Shown: one piece after another, positions 11,461 through 22,676 of the stretch
Layout: each line of letters begins with the position of its first letter
How positions within the stretch are numbered: position 1 is the first letter of the stretch
From: Phytophthora quininea
Lineage: Eukaryota; Oomycota; Peronosporomycetes; Peronosporales; Peronosporaceae
Length of the DNA: 64,000 nucleotides
Direction: 5' to 3'
Assembly (NCBI GenBank): GCA_011947345.1
Contig: JAAVTG010000531.1
Location: forward strand, 744,001-808,000
Position numbers and translations under genes: made by a program
The notes under the pieces: model-generated
What the model saw: the letters and a program-made list of their open reading frames with translations, nothing else
Database searches by the model: none
What the model was told of the DNA's origin: nothing

Positions 11461-12558
11461 CTTTTTCCAGATAAACCCGCAGAGTTGACAAAGTACATGC
11501 CTCCAAGACGTCTTCTCTTACCTGCGTCGATCTCCTCCGAACAACATCCAGCTACCGATATGTTTCCTACCGACAGCAGCGCTGCCGAGCGATTCACACG
11601 GCGTCATCGGAGCGACAGTACCGTGGTTGATCACGTTTCTGAAGTTTTGCCACCAAGCAGAACGTGACCGATTGCCACGTCGCAGCCGAGTTTCTCCTAG
11701 ACCGCCGGCCATTTCTGAGCGGGCGCAGCGGCGTGATAGGTGGCAACTTCGACATGGGATTCACTCGTCGACGACGGCACAACGTCGGCGCAGCGCTGTC
11801 GGTCGGTGTAGAGCGATCGGTTGGCCTACAGCGGCGGTCGCCGCCACAAGAGCCAGGTTTGCACAAGCGGTAGCCCCTGATTTGGTCACGCTGTTACCTG
11901 GCGGCTGAGCCTGGCACACAGATCGCCGAAACCGCAGGACAGAGACGACCACAGTATCTTGCATCTTGTTCGAGTCTTTTCCTTTGTGGCTGGCTGGTGG
12001 AAATGGGCCGACCCCCCAAGCAGCAGCATCCTGCGCAAAATTACTGCTACTGTCGGTGGTTGCTGCACCGCTTGCCGCTGCATTGCGATGGTTGCGTCGA
12101 ATCTTTCTTGCGTGGTGCCGAGCGCTCGTCGACAACGAAAGCAAGATCACCATCCGCGCCGATGGGGAAGGCGGTGGACGGCATAAGCATGTCGGCACGG
12201 CCGACCCACCGCCGTTGACCACCGAACTGGGTCTCTCCTTCAGGATCTGCCCGTCTCGGAGGGCGGACAACGCTGCAATTTACCCATCACGACGCCCCCA
12301 CCGACCTTTTTCGGCACGAGTAGCGGCGCACCAAGCACCGCCGCCGCCGCGTTAAGACCCGCTGCTCGTCCAATGGCGCGCCCCAAGCAGCGCTTCCACG
12401 GCGCGCATTGGATAAGCTCGAGTTGCTCGGCGTGACGGCGATCCGTGGCGAAGTTTACATCTCGCCCAAGCGGACGTGGTTCGTCGCATGTGGACCGTTT
12501 TGCCGCGGATGGGGCGCTCCCAGTGACAGTGCAGGGAGGACAAGCTTGTCTGACCCTC
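11461..12558. other. GC-rich intergenic sequence without a supported gene
   Basis: Several overlapping frames of 60-170 codons are open on both strands, as expected for GC-rich DNA. None shows a domain, a paralogue or consistent codon use. I leave it unannotated. Confidence 0.45.
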
Positions 12559-12661
12559 ACCGCCGACAGCCCGCCGGCTCACTTGGCTCACTTGTCAACT
12601 TGCCTTGCGTCCGCGAGTCACTCAGTCCACTCCCCAACACCAACACCACTCCTCGCTGACA

Positions 12662-13231
12662 ATGTCCGCTGCCACGATGATGCCCCAGCTCACCCCACTG
12701 TCGCCGGTCACGATCGTGCCGACCCGGTCGTCCAAGGCCTCGGCGCCGCTGTCGTTCCTGGAGAAGATCGACCGCGTCGAGATCAACCGCACGGTCGAGC
12801 GCGATGGCGTTACCTACTACGTGCTGGACGTGTTCCTCGAGCACTGCACCTCGCACATCCCGACCATCAAAGCCGCCTCGAAGGCCGGCGACCGCCCTGA
12901 CTACCAGTTGGAGCGCCGCTTCAACGACTTCGCCGACCTCCGATACCAGGTCTGGGCCTACGCGCAACGCAAACACGAGAACGAGTGCGTCTGCAAGTAC
13001 TGCGACGGCTTCATGAGCTACATCGTGCACGCCATGGCCCAGCCTCGACTGGTCGTCAAGCTTGGCACGGGCGTCGAGTCCCGCAAGAAACTCATGACGA
13101 CTTTCTGCAACTCGTTCATCGACATCGCCCTCGGCGGCAAGACGGAGCCCCGTCCCCGCGACATCAAGTGTGACGGCTACCAGGCCATCCCGTACGTGAT
13201 CGAGCGCTTCTTCCAGAAGCAGGAGGCCTAG
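12662..13231 (+). CDS. CxxC-PX family protein 2
   Basis: Intronless, 189 aa, the closest relative of gene 1: the LTPLSPVT, TRSSKASAPLS.LEKI.RVEINRT, GDRPDYQLERRFNDF and KLMTTFCNSF blocks are shared almost unchanged. It has SHIPTI at the turn, the basic motif ERRFNDFADLR, C-x2-C in VCKYCDGF, AQPRLVVKL and KCDGYQAIPYVIERFF. The canonical PX arginine (RRF) is kept. The 5' flank also resembles that of gene 1, so this is a recent duplication that included the promoter. Start at 12662 follows an initiator-like TCACTCA at 12618. Predicted soluble; function as for gene 1, unproven. Confidence 0.85.
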   Translation: MSAATMMPQLTPLSPVTIVPTRSSKASAPLSFLEKIDRVEINRTVERDGVTYYVLDVFLEHCTSHIPTIKAASKAGDRPDYQLERRFNDFADLRYQVWAYAQRKHENECVCKYCDGFMSYIVHAMAQPRLVVKLGTGVESRKKLMTTFCNSFIDIALGGKTEPRPRDIKCDGYQAIPYVIERFFQKQEA

Positions 13232-13918
13232 GCGTACGATTAGCATATTTATTTTGTAAAGTGTAGAGCAGTTGGAGAGCGACTCGCAGCAAGAAAATAA
13301 ACAAATCTGCATCAACCACATCAAAACAATTCTTCTTTATACTAAAGGCCCGCGAGCATGACACAACGGCTCTGAAAACGGCAAGCCTCGTAGTTATTCA
13401 TGTTAGAACACAGTATCAGCTGACATCTACATGATAATGCCCCCTTCTTTCTGTCATCAATGCAGTCTCACACGCCAGCGCAGCTTATTGGAGACCTTCA
13501 CGCCACATTGGCGTCAATGTAGTGATGATCAGCATTAGTTTTGTTGGATGCAATTATACATTTTTACTGGAAATTCCGGGCCCGACCAAGGCATTGCGAC
13601 CCCTGCAGATCCTGCGTTTTGCCACCGCCATCCTGCTTTCGCAGAAGCGGTCACTGGACGTATCGCCAGTCAAAGAGTCCTTGGCCTCTCCTCAAAAATG
13701 CACTACGGCGCAGAGACTGCTGCAAAAACCGCTTGTTCCCCTTGCGCTGGATGGTCTGGACGCGCCGACACAGATGCAAAAATTACTCGTTGGGTAAGGC
13801 GAGTCCTGGACACGTGCCACCAGCGTCTGTCGAGCACAACTGGTCCTCAGTCTTTAATTTGCAACGTCCGCGTCAAGTCTGCGCCGCCAGTCTCCGCTAT
13901 CCCCTCAATCCACTCCCC

Positions 13919-14491
13919 ATGGTTCACTTTTGGGAGCGCGCATGGGCACCACCACTCACGCCGGTCTGCCTGACCCCACACCGCTCGTCCAGTGCGGTGG
14001 AGCCGATCGGTGTGCTCGAGAAAATCGACCGCGTTGAGATCACCAACTACGCGGAGATTGGCGGGGTCGTCTACTACTTCGTGGACGTCTTTCTGAAGCA
14101 CCACTCGAACCGCATCCCGACTAACAAGAGGCTCGAGTCGGCACGGCGAGACGAACCGGACTACACCATCCAGAAGCGGTTTAACGACTTTGCCAACCTG
14201 CGGTACCAAGTCTGGAGCTACGCCCAACGCACGCACGACGGCGGTGCGGCCTGCAGATACTGCAGCAAGGCTATGGACTTCCTCGTCACCAGCTTCTCAC
14301 AGCCGAGATTGTTCATCAAGCTGTTTGTCAAGAGCAAGAAGACGCGGAGTCGATTACTTGCCAAGGGTCTCAACAAATACATTCAACTGGCCGTCGGCAA
14401 GAAAGAGGAGCCGCGCCAACGCTACTACACGTGCGACGGCTATTTGACGATTCCTGCGCTGGTTGAGAGGTTTATCCGTGACGAAGTGTGA
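13919..14491 (+). CDS. CxxC-PX family protein 3
   Basis: 190 aa from ATG 13919. The frame is open for ~125 codons upstream, but that part does not resemble the family. Conserved blocks: VLEKIDRVEI, GGVVYYFVDVFLKHHSNRIPTN, KRFNDFANLRYQVWSYAQR, CRYC, SQPRLFIKL, a second helix with RSRLLAKGLNKYI, and TCDGYLTIPALVERFI. RRF has become KRF, which keeps a positive charge next to the canonical arginine position. Next to gene 2 (688 bp). Soluble; no signal peptide. Confidence 0.83.
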   Translation: MVHFWERAWAPPLTPVCLTPHRSSSAVEPIGVLEKIDRVEITNYAEIGGVVYYFVDVFLKHHSNRIPTNKRLESARRDEPDYTIQKRFNDFANLRYQVWSYAQRTHDGGAACRYCSKAMDFLVTSFSQPRLFIKLFVKSKKTRSRLLAKGLNKYIQLAVGKKEEPRQRYYTCDGYLTIPALVERFIRDEV

Positions 14492-16613
14492 GCGTAGAGG
14501 AGACCTCAGTTGCAACTGCGAAATCCCTACGCGCGTCTACCTTCCAAGTGCCCAAGGAGTGAAAAACACCAACCTGCAGAGCGCTGCGCTGCGATGATGG
14601 TTTAAATTATTGTAGTCTGTAGAATATCGTAGAGTATGACGAGGCATTATCGCGAGCGGCGACTTGCATGGTGTGTTTTCACCACGACCGGGTAGATTGA
14701 AGGAGCTTTTGAGTACTATTTAACATGTTGCAACGTGCGTCTCAACGGAACTGAGCGAATCTAGTTGCTGTAGCTTGCTCTCTTGAGCTGTCATGGTCCG
14801 TCACCATATAGCTGCAGACACAATAAACGGCTCAACCTGCGGCCGTCACGATGGCTACCATTTCCTCTCGAGTGCGGTGCCACACTTCACTACACCTCCG
14901 AAATGATCTAAGTAAACAACCCCGACATGGACTATATAGACTTTCAACTGCATTAGGTCACCTCGCAGTTCTTTGGTGGAAAACAGGTTTGATTTCCGGG
15001 CGAGAAATGATGTTGAGTGCGAGCAACCGGGCCTCGTGTCTAAGAAGCCTCTACCTTCACCTCCTCGGGCGTGATCCCAGCCAGGACATCCTGTTAAACT
15101 GGAGGCTTATCTGGCAGGAATCCAAAGCCGCTCACCAAGAGCGCTGCTCGGTTGTATCGCTCGGCATTCGAGCGAGGTGACTAGGAAACTTCAACCATTT
15201 CGACTTGGGAATTGTATCGGGCAAGTTCAAGCCCATGTTTTTCCGCAATGGTGTAGGACCACACCAATTGAAGCCATGTCAGCTGCCTCCATACTTTAAT
15301 CAAGGTTAAATTCTGTAGATTTAAGAGCACGTGGGAATGTGCCAAAGAGACGTGCGCGCCCTTCTTTGCCACCGACACCAAAACAAAAATCCTCCCAACA
15401 GTCATCGTCGAGCTTGGCAGCAGTGTCAAGGCAGCACTGCTCGGGGCCACACGCATGGCAAGACATGCAGGTGGCATGAATCAATGTCATTGTTGGTATT
15501 GCTGCGCTCGTGAAAATAGTACGGAGTTCGGTGCGATTTCTAGCAGCCAGAATCCCAATCTATCACGTATCGCACGCGGTACTTGATCGAACTGACCCAT
15601 CAAAAAACAAGCAGAAGCTTGTCTTGTTTTTCGTAGTAAAGATGAGCTTGGTTACCGCCCCACTGACATGCTCGGGCTGCGAAAACATGTAGTTACCGTG
15701 AACAATTTCTATCGCGGGTGTTAGGCTAATTACCAAGTTTGATTAAACAGTGTTTTGTTGGCGTTGCACCATTCCCGTCAAAATGCACATTCGTCCACGA
15801 CGGTTTAGCACCTCAGATGTCATACACAGCACTGCTTTAGCTAGCTTTGTCGGAATACCACGCGCATGAAGCGCGAAGAGCTCGATTGTTGGCCTTCGGC
15901 CAGACCTCCCTCCGAACAGCGATGCTGCTTCCTTTTGGTCCAGTTGGCCCTTCTCTCTCTTCATTGAAGTCCCACTTTAACACTATTTTTGGGCTCAGAA
16001 TTCCATAGATATGCACCTGCGCGAAAAGGGGTACATCGCCCGAAAATGCCTCAGGTAATCATCGCAAGCCTCAAGAGCGCGGTCGATTCTTGCCAGCAAG
16101 GGGATCAAGCGGAGGAAGGCGTTGACGAGCACTACCAACTGCTGCATAGGTTGTCTGCGTGGGCTTCTACAGCTCAGGGCTCGCCCCTCCTGCTTCTTGT
16201 TTCAACACGCCCTTGAAACGTCGAATCCACACTTGGCGTTACCTTGCTGCGGACGAACACCCGATCTCGTCCCCACAACCGTCGACCTCGAAGCAGCTCG
16301 TCAATAGCAACAACCCCGCAGTGCAGTTATCGTCCGCAGTGCTGCTGCTCGTGAGCTGTCCACAGTCTGCGTCGCCGTTATTTTCTGCGATTGACAGTCT
16401 ACTTGAGGTGTTTTGCCCCTACATCGAGTTCCGCCGCCCCTTTTCCGCTCGTCCCACTCGTCGGCTGCAGCACGTGCACGCACGCGGTGGGCAGTCCCAG
16501 CCAAGCGCAAACAGGACCGGCGGTGAGGCAAATCTCCGCGGCCCGCTTTCCATTCGCGCTTCTTCCAGCACAAGAGCACCAGCTCCGGTAGTTCCACCCG
16601 ACACCAGACCAGC
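14492..16613. other. Intergenic, no supported gene
   Basis: There are scattered frames under 160 codons on both strands. A minus-strand cysteine-rich frame at 15296-15490 has no start context or homologue that I recognise. I saw no repeat. Confidence 0.4.
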
Positions 16614-17311
16614 ATGCACATGATGTATCGATCCCACAGCGACCTCTCCCCAGAGAACAGACCAGCGTCCCCGCCTGGCAAGCCCGGCGAGCTGGTGCCC
16701 GACCTACAGCCGCTGCGCATGTGGCCGTGCCGCTACGCCAAAGCCGCCGACTCGCTGGGCTTCCTCAAGACCATCGAGCGCCTTGAGGTGCACGAGACCG
16801 TCAAGCACAAGGGCAAGGTCTTCTACGTGGTGGCCGTGTACCTCAAGAACCCGGAGAACCGCATCCCCACGGGCCGCAACTCGTACTGCCGCAAGTCCTC
16901 CGTCATGTCCATGCCCGAGACCCATCGCGACAGCGTCACGGAGCCTACCACGCCCACCCACAAAGAACCGGACTACCTGGTAGAACACGAGTTCTCCGAG
17001 TTCGTCAAGCTGCGCTACAACATTTGGGTGCACGCGCAGCAGCCGCGCCCGCCACGGGCTGCATCTACTGCGACGATATCACGGGCTTCGTGGGCGACGC
17101 CAGCAAGCGCCCGTCCAGCCTCATGGAGAAGCTCTGGGCCACCAAGTCCCGCAGGAAAGAGCTCATGGAGGCCTATCTGAACCGCATCGTGCTGCTGGCT
17201 ATCGGCCGCGGCGGCGACGGCCAGCGCAGTCCGCACTGCCACGGCTTCGACCACATCCCGTACCGCCTCGTGCGCTTCCTCAAGAAGGCGGAGGTCACGC
17301 GTCTGCGTTAG
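16614..17311 (+). CDS. CxxC-PX family protein 4 (one -1 frame break)
   Basis: About 232 aa when one missing base near 17030-17060 is allowed for. The first part has LKTIERLEVHETV, KVFYVVAVYLKNPENRIPTG, a longer Ser/Thr insert, and EHEFSEFVKLRYNIWVHAQQ. The second part, in the next frame, starts at TGCIYCDD (C-x2-C), then RRKELMEAYLNRIVLLAIG and HCHGFDHIPYRLVRFL. The basic RR[FY] motif is lost (HEF). The break falls between two conserved blocks, so the gene is probably intact in the organism. ATG 16614 has in-frame ATGs close behind, so the exact start is uncertain. Confidence 0.75.
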
Positions 17312-17951
17312 ACGGTGGGGGGATTGATTTCTCTTCTGGCGCGTTTAGATGGTAGAGGGGGAGCTGGACTTGGAGCTCCTCCCGAGTTGTGTTCCGACCA
17401 CGACGCCAGCTACAGCTTATTTCATATATTTATTGTCAGGTGCGCGTTTGAGCGCCTTCCTTTTGCCCACGGAATGGAGAGCGATGATGTCGTTGCACTG
17501 GTAGGGGTGATAGGAGTTGAAGAAGACGAGCTTGGGCTTTTTGACGGGAAGCAAGTGACGCCTTCAATGCGCAGACTCAAACACCTCGACGCTTGAGTCT
17601 TGTGTGTTCCGCAGAGATCACTAGGAGCTGCGCTCATCACGATGTTGGGGCGGCGTTCTCAACCAAATCTCAACCAAAAAGTGCAGTCTTCTTCCGCTAT
17701 TGCTGTCGAACATGATGGCTTCCTGCTAGCACCTAGCTAGTGACGACTACCAGACGGACGAAGAAGCTGTAGAGCCTCGATTGCTCTGGGGGCTTCTGCC
17801 TGGTGTCGCGTCTTTTGTGAGACGGGAGCGTCGTGGGACAGCTCCAGCTGCAAATGCTACCGGAGCCGGAGCACTACCGCGGATAAAGCACCGCACGAGC
17901 TCCATTCTTCAATCGTCCAGCAGAGCTTCAAGGCAGAACTATAATACCGGT
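17312..17951. other. Intergenic between CxxC-PX genes 4 and 5
   Basis: No gene seen. A 93-codon frame at 17315-17596 is judged fortuitous. Confidence 0.4.
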
Positions 17952-18530
17952 ATGGTGGCCTCCAAGGAGGTGCAATGCGACCGCCATCTCGTCGTCTCGG
18001 TGCCGTCGCTGCAGCCCAAGCGCGTGTGGCCCAAATGCTACTCGCAGCCGCTCACGTTCCTCCGGAAGATCGACCACATCGAGATCAGCGACACCAAAAC
18101 GGTGGACGGCGTTGTGTACTACGCGCTGGATGTGTTCTTGCATCGCCAGGTCAGCCGCATCCCGACCATCAACTCGCAGGACCAGCAGAGCCCCATGGGG
18201 AGGGCGGACTTTCGAGTCCTACGGCGATTCAGCGCCTTCGACACGCTCCGGTCCGAGGTGACGGCCGCCTCGCAGCAGCAGCTCCTGTCCACATGTCCGT
18301 ACTGCGATTCCATCCGCGTCTTCATGTTTGCGTGCTACCGACGGCCGCGCGCCTTCGTCAAGCTCTGCATGGGGACGGAGGCTCGCAAGGAGCTGCTTCA
18401 ACACTTTATGAACCGCCTGATCGAGTACGCGGTGGGCCATCCCAAGGCGGACGTGAATACGTGTCCGCAGGATGTGTGGTGTCGAGGGTTTCAATGCATC
18501 CCGGTGCTGGTGCAGCAGTTTGTCCAGTAG
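17952..18530 (+). CDS. CxxC-PX family protein 5
   Basis: 192 aa from ATG 17952; the frame is open upstream to 17781 without family similarity. Blocks: LTFLRKIDHIEISDTKTVDGVVYY, ALDVFLHRQVSRIPTI, VLRRFSAFDTLRSEV (canonical RRF kept), CPYCDS, RRPRAFVKLCMGTEARKELLQHFMNRLIEYAVG, and WCRGFQCIPVLVQQFV. Extra cysteines lie near the C-terminus. Single exon, same strand as genes 1-4. Confidence 0.83.
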   Translation: MVASKEVQCDRHLVVSVPSLQPKRVWPKCYSQPLTFLRKIDHIEISDTKTVDGVVYYALDVFLHRQVSRIPTINSQDQQSPMGRADFRVLRRFSAFDTLRSEVTAASQQQLLSTCPYCDSIRVFMFACYRRPRAFVKLCMGTEARKELLQHFMNRLIEYAVGHPKADVNTCPQDVWCRGFQCIPVLVQQFVQ

Positions 18531-19106
18531 GGATAGCAAAAGTAAATATGAGCACTCGTGTATGAGGCCAATGTTTATCGGTGTAGAGTTCCTTCCGGGC
18601 GTCGACTGCAGGATCGCTGTTCCTGAAGCAAAAAGGTTTTCAAAAATGCCCAGCTCAAGATTGACTGCCACGCAAACGTGTTGACAAGCGAAATGAACTC
18701 TGTCCTGCTACACACGTTTTAGTCGACCTGGACTGTACCATCGTCGTCTGCAGCCGGCGAATGCGAACGTCCCGGCGCCTTGCCGCCACAAGAACCAGCA
18801 CGAGATCAACACCGAGGCGGTCGCTTGTGCAGAAGCGCGTCTCGCATTCGCATTCACGCCAAGTCGGCCCGAGCATTCAGCGGCTGGACGGTGCATTTGA
18901 AGCTGCATATGCAACGAAGGACCGGAACGCGCCGATGATTGGCGTCGCAGGCCTCTAGCATGTCTAGCGGGCCTTCGCATTCAGCCATTGCAACTACAGA
19001 GCCCGCTCGCCTCGCATTCAGCCGGCCGCTCGATCAGACACAGGTCATCACTTTTGAAATTGCTCGCTACTGCCCTCGACCCCGAACGGACACAACAAAC
19101 ACAGCC

Positions 19107-19724
19107 ATGTCGAGTCTGCTGCTCTCCACAAACGTAGTCGCCGGCGGTCTCGCGAGACTCTCGCCCGTCAACCTCATGCCTGAGAGATACTCGCGCCACA
19201 TGCAGATCATCACCAAGCTCAAACAGATCCGAAGCGTGCAGGTGACACCCGCGCCCAGCATCAAAAGCGGCTACACCGTCGACGTCTTCACGCCGTCGCA
19301 GTCCACGACACGCATCCCCACCAGTCTCAAAACCGCCGATGCGGCACTGACTGCTGCAAAGGGACAGCAGTGCACCAACCTCTTCCGCCAGCCGGACTCT
19401 CACATCGAGAAGCTTTTTGCAGACTTTGTGCGGCTCCGCAACGAGCTGTACGAGACCTGCAAGACGGCGCACGTCAACAACGACTGCCACTTTTGCGGCG
19501 AGGTGGCCTGCTGCCTGCTGCTTGGAGCGGTGCTGCCTGGCTCCGTCCTCAACCTGGTGCTGCCGCAGCATCAGCGCACCAAGGCGGTGCAGCGCTTCGT
19601 CGAGGCCCTGCTCCAGCTCGCAGTGTCCTGCCCCGTCGTTGACGCAGATGCCTGTCCGTGCCAGGAGAAGCTGCCGCGGCGGCTCTTTGCGTTCCTCTTT
19701 GAGGCGTCCGACCCGCTCGCCTAA
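19107..19724 (+). CDS. CxxC-PX family protein 6 (divergent)
   Basis: 205 aa from ATG 19107. It keeps the family layout: ...LKQIRSVQVTPAPSIKSGYTVDVF, TTRIPTS, HIEKLFADFVRLRNELYE, CHFCGE, a hydrophobic helix (VACCLLLGAVLPGSVLNLVL), a second helix with RTKAVQRFVEALLQLAVS, CPCQEKLPRRLFAFLF. The RR[FY] arginine is absent (KLF), so classical PI3P binding is doubtful. The QPR block is also missing. Confidence 0.75.
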   Translation: MSSLLLSTNVVAGGLARLSPVNLMPERYSRHMQIITKLKQIRSVQVTPAPSIKSGYTVDVFTPSQSTTRIPTSLKTADAALTAAKGQQCTNLFRQPDSHIEKLFADFVRLRNELYETCKTAHVNNDCHFCGEVACCLLLGAVLPGSVLNLVLPQHQRTKAVQRFVEALLQLAVSCPVVDADACPCQEKLPRRLFAFLFEASDPLA

Positions 19725-20173
19725 CGTGCTCCAGCATGAAACAACCACGATATCTATTATTCAGGAGCGAGCTCTGTCCGCGCAGCAAGTTTCTGCTGTC
19801 CGCGCAGGGCCCCTCCACCCTAACAACGCGTAAAGCAATCTAATAAACGTACCGGTTCACGCTCCAAGTCAAACCTCAGTTGGAGCTGCCCTCGGGTGAC
19901 TCACTGTGTCCATCGTGCTTTTGCCACGCATGCTGGTGCACGAGAAGAGAGAGTGCCATCACCTCGGCGAGAGGGAAGTCTCAGTCATCTCTTTCCCCGG
20001 CCGGTAAACGGCTGGAATGGACAGGGCGATTGGATGAACCACGATTCATCAAACCCTCGGTAAAGCCCTCTTTGCGCAATGCTGAGCTGTGGACGACAGA
20101 ATGCTTCTCCACCAGGAGCCAATTCTCAATTGCACACGCGGACCGCAGGCCTTCGTCTCAATTCTCGCCAACG

Positions 20174-20726
20174 ATGTCCGATATGTCACGCGTCAGCGAC
20201 AAGCTCCAGCCACTTCGGATCTCCGCCATGAAGCTGCACTTCTCTTCCTCTACCATGGACGGCGTCGAATCCCTGTCCGTCTGTGGAGAACGAACGAGCG
20301 AGGAGGGGCAGCACAGTTCGAGGTCGCCATCGTTGCGAGGGCTGGCTCAACAAGACTCGTCCGACGCGCGTCGCTGAGCGTGGTTAATACTGCTGAGAAT
20401 TGTGGCAGCATCACCTCGCAACTGCGAATCACGAAACAACTTGTCGACTTCCAGACACTCGGTGCAGATCTCCGCAGTGCAGTTCATATGACGCACCTCT
20501 TTCATGCTGCCCAAGCTGCAAGGCAGTCAAGGTTTGCAACGCCGCGTTGACGCGCTCGCTTATCGGAGACCAACACAAACGTCGAAAGGAACTGGAGCAG
20601 TTCTTGAACGGAGTGCTCAAAGCGGTTTGCCCCCTGCGTGCCACGCCGAACGAACAGGTTTGCTACGGTAAATTGCAGTGCTGGAAACTCGTAGCCGAGT
20701 TCACCAGTCCCCACAGCGTCAGGTAA
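20174..20726 (+). CDS. CxxC-PX family protein 7 (two -1 frame breaks)
   Basis: Three overlapping frames together give the family order: MSDMSRVSDKLQPLR and MDGVESLSVCGERTSEEG; then AAQFEVAIVARAGSTRL and RITKQLVDFQTLGADLRSAV; then YDAPLSCCPSCKAVK with the C-x2-C, RRKELEQFLNGVLKAVC and CYGKLQCWKLV. The first break is at the G4 run 20305-20308 and the second near 20475-20495; both need one extra base. The RRF arginine is not kept. Either a decayed copy or, more likely given the pattern in this window, an intact gene with two sequence errors. Confidence 0.55.
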
Positions 20727-21187
20727 CCAACGAACCCTCGCTGCGCATCTAAACAACTTCAAGCAAAAAGTTCACAACCGTTTTTACTTTGCTCAAATCC
20801 TTCGTCACGCACTGCGCAGTTGACACTCGCACCGCATTGTTTGGACAAACCTGTTGGAAGGTAGCTAGAGAATCTCCTCACGGTGACAACAGAGAGAAAT
20901 GCCTAGGCCATCTAATCGAGGCGATTACCCGAGTGAGGTTTCGAGATGAGATTTCTTCTCGAGCGGTGTCCCCGAGTGTTGGTGCGGCTCGAGGTGTCTC
21001 TAGATTCGGCTGCATCCACGAAGGAGCTGATGATCCTTTCGGTTCGTCTGCTTCGCTCCGGCTCGAAGGCGATTGCCCTCGCCTCGAGCCTTTCTCTGAG
21101 CTCACGCGCCGATCACGAAGGCCATTGCAAAATTGGCAGCGCCGGTCTCACTTGGCTGCACTCCTGTCGCTGTAAAATGGCCCCTCG

Positions 21188-21739
21188 ATGGTTGGAGCGG
21201 CAGCTCCGCGATCCGCGTCCATGTCGGCTGCGGGTCATCACCGCCACATGACTCTGCAAGAGGTCGAAAAGGTCCTCGTCAACACCAAGACCGCCCGTCG
21301 CCAAGGGACGTCCTACTTCACGCTCGAAGTGTACGCCCGCAGTGGCGTCCATCCGGCAGATCTAAAGCCCAGTGGAGATGGCCACGAAGACGCTCGATCG
21401 CCACTGTACCAAGTGCAAAGGACGATCGCAGACTTCAAACGTCTTCGAGCAGCGCTGGACAGCGCTGCACATCTCGCGCACAAATTCTCCTACTGCGACG
21501 TTTGCAAGGAGATGATCGCGTACCTCGACCAGGATGAAACGTTGCTGGTGCCCAGCAGCGTGCATCGCCTGCTGGTCGGCCAAGACAAGACCGTTCGGTG
21601 CCTGGAGCAGTTCATCAATGACGCACTCGCCATCGTGACGTACCCGGCAGATTCCTATGGGGCGCCGCTGTGCTCGGGCCAAGTTCAAAGCCACCAAGTG
21701 CTGCACCAGTTCCTCCTGCCCAATGGCCAAGACAGCTGA
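21188..21739 (+). CDS. CxxC-PX family protein 8
   Basis: 183 aa from ATG 21188 (an in-frame alternative is MSAAGHH, ~11 codons later). Order: LQEVEKVLVNTKTARRQGTSYFTLEVYARSG, a shortened turn with no IPT motif, QVQRTIADFKRLRAALD, CDVCKE, a second helix with KTVRCLEQFINDALAIV, and LCSGQVQSHQVLHQFLL. The RR[FY] motif is replaced by RTI. It belongs with genes 7, 10 and 11 in having a CSGQ/CYGK C-terminal block. Confidence 0.75.
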   Translation: MVGAAAPRSASMSAAGHHRHMTLQEVEKVLVNTKTARRQGTSYFTLEVYARSGVHPADLKPSGDGHEDARSPLYQVQRTIADFKRLRAALDSAAHLAHKFSYCDVCKEMIAYLDQDETLLVPSSVHRLLVGQDKTVRCLEQFINDALAIVTYPADSYGAPLCSGQVQSHQVLHQFLLPNGQDS

Positions 21740-22178
21740 CCACCGCCTCGAGTCGTAGCCTGCATATTGATCTATCCTAAAGCACTTGGAATGCTAGCTG
21801 TAGTTATACGTGTCTTGTTGTATTGCTTGCGATTAATCCAATAAACAATGCGTCAAAAGAATGAGTGGGGAAAACGACGTAGCACAAATGCCTCCACGCT
21901 CTGCGCGGACTCTTCGTCCTTTGGTTAGGGTCCAAGTGAGCTGCATGGAAAGCAGCGTGGCATCCCAATCTCCTTCGCCTAGTAGGCATTCGGCGGGTAT
22001 GCTCGCAAATGGACACGGCTCGTGACGTCCCAATCTCCGCATCGCTTTGGATAGCGATACTGGGCGGGTATGTTCGCAACATGTCGGGGGTCCTAGACCG
22101 GCCAAGCCTATTTGGCCGTGGCGCGACAGCTATCTGTCGGGCGTGCGTCGGTCATTTCTTCTTAAATGTTGCCGCGCT

Positions 22179-22676
22179 TTATACCTCTTCGCGCGGCTGC
22201 ATGAAGCGAGCCATGATGGCGGCAAACTCCGGGTGAGCATCCGCACCCAGCTGCGCCGCGAAGCAGAGCAACTGGTTCAGGAAGGTGGTGAGCGGCTCGG
22301 TTTGCAGGGTCATGCCGCCCTGCCAGGACGGCGTCAGCAGACGCGGGCGCTCCCAGCAGTAGGCCATGTAGGTGGCCACGCGCTTGCAGTGCGCGCAGTG
22401 GCCGCCGCGACCGACGTTCGCCTGAATGTTGGACCGGAGCTTCTTGAGCTCCGCGAACGTGCACCGGAACGAGTAGTCTGGAGAGTGCTGTTCCAGCGGG
22501 ACGGGAGGTCGGGACGAGTCTGCGGTGGGTCGGAAGTACACGTGCACGATGGCATTGATGCCCTTGGTGTTGTCGGCCGTGGCTACGATGTCGGCGACGG
22601 GCTCGGCGCGCGAGTGGCTGCACGGGTCGCCGCCCATGACGGGGACGACGGGGGTGATCGAGAGCGACCGCAGCAT
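22179..22676 (-). CDS. CxxC-PX family protein 9 (short, opposite strand)
   Basis: 165 aa from the minus-strand ATG at 22674-22676. The N-terminal beta region is reduced (KGINAIVHVYFRPTADSSRP); then come PDYSFRCTFAELKKLRSNIQ, CAHC (C-x2-C), WERPRLLTPS, a helix with LTTFLNQLLCFAAQLG, and HPEFAAIMARFM. It lacks the RRF arginine and the C-terminal conserved cysteine. The frame continues upstream to 22925 without family similarity. Most diverged member; the function could be lost. Confidence 0.65.
   Translation of the reverse strand: MLRSLSITPVVPVMGGDPCSHSRAEPVADIVATADNTKGINAIVHVYFRPTADSSRPPVPLEQHSPDYSFRCTFAELKKLRSNIQANVGRGGHCAHCKRVATYMAYCWERPRLLTPSWQGGMTLQTEPLTTFLNQLLCFAAQLGADAHPEFAAIMARFMQPREEV

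Noticed and set aside
12557..13324. 255-codon minus-strand frame over CxxC-PX gene 2
   Set aside because: Antisense of a GC3-rich gene; similar shadows exist over genes 1, 3 and 6.
14492..16613. Cysteine-rich minus-strand frame 15296-15490 as a small secreted protein
   Set aside because: No signal peptide, and no paralogue or initiator seen.
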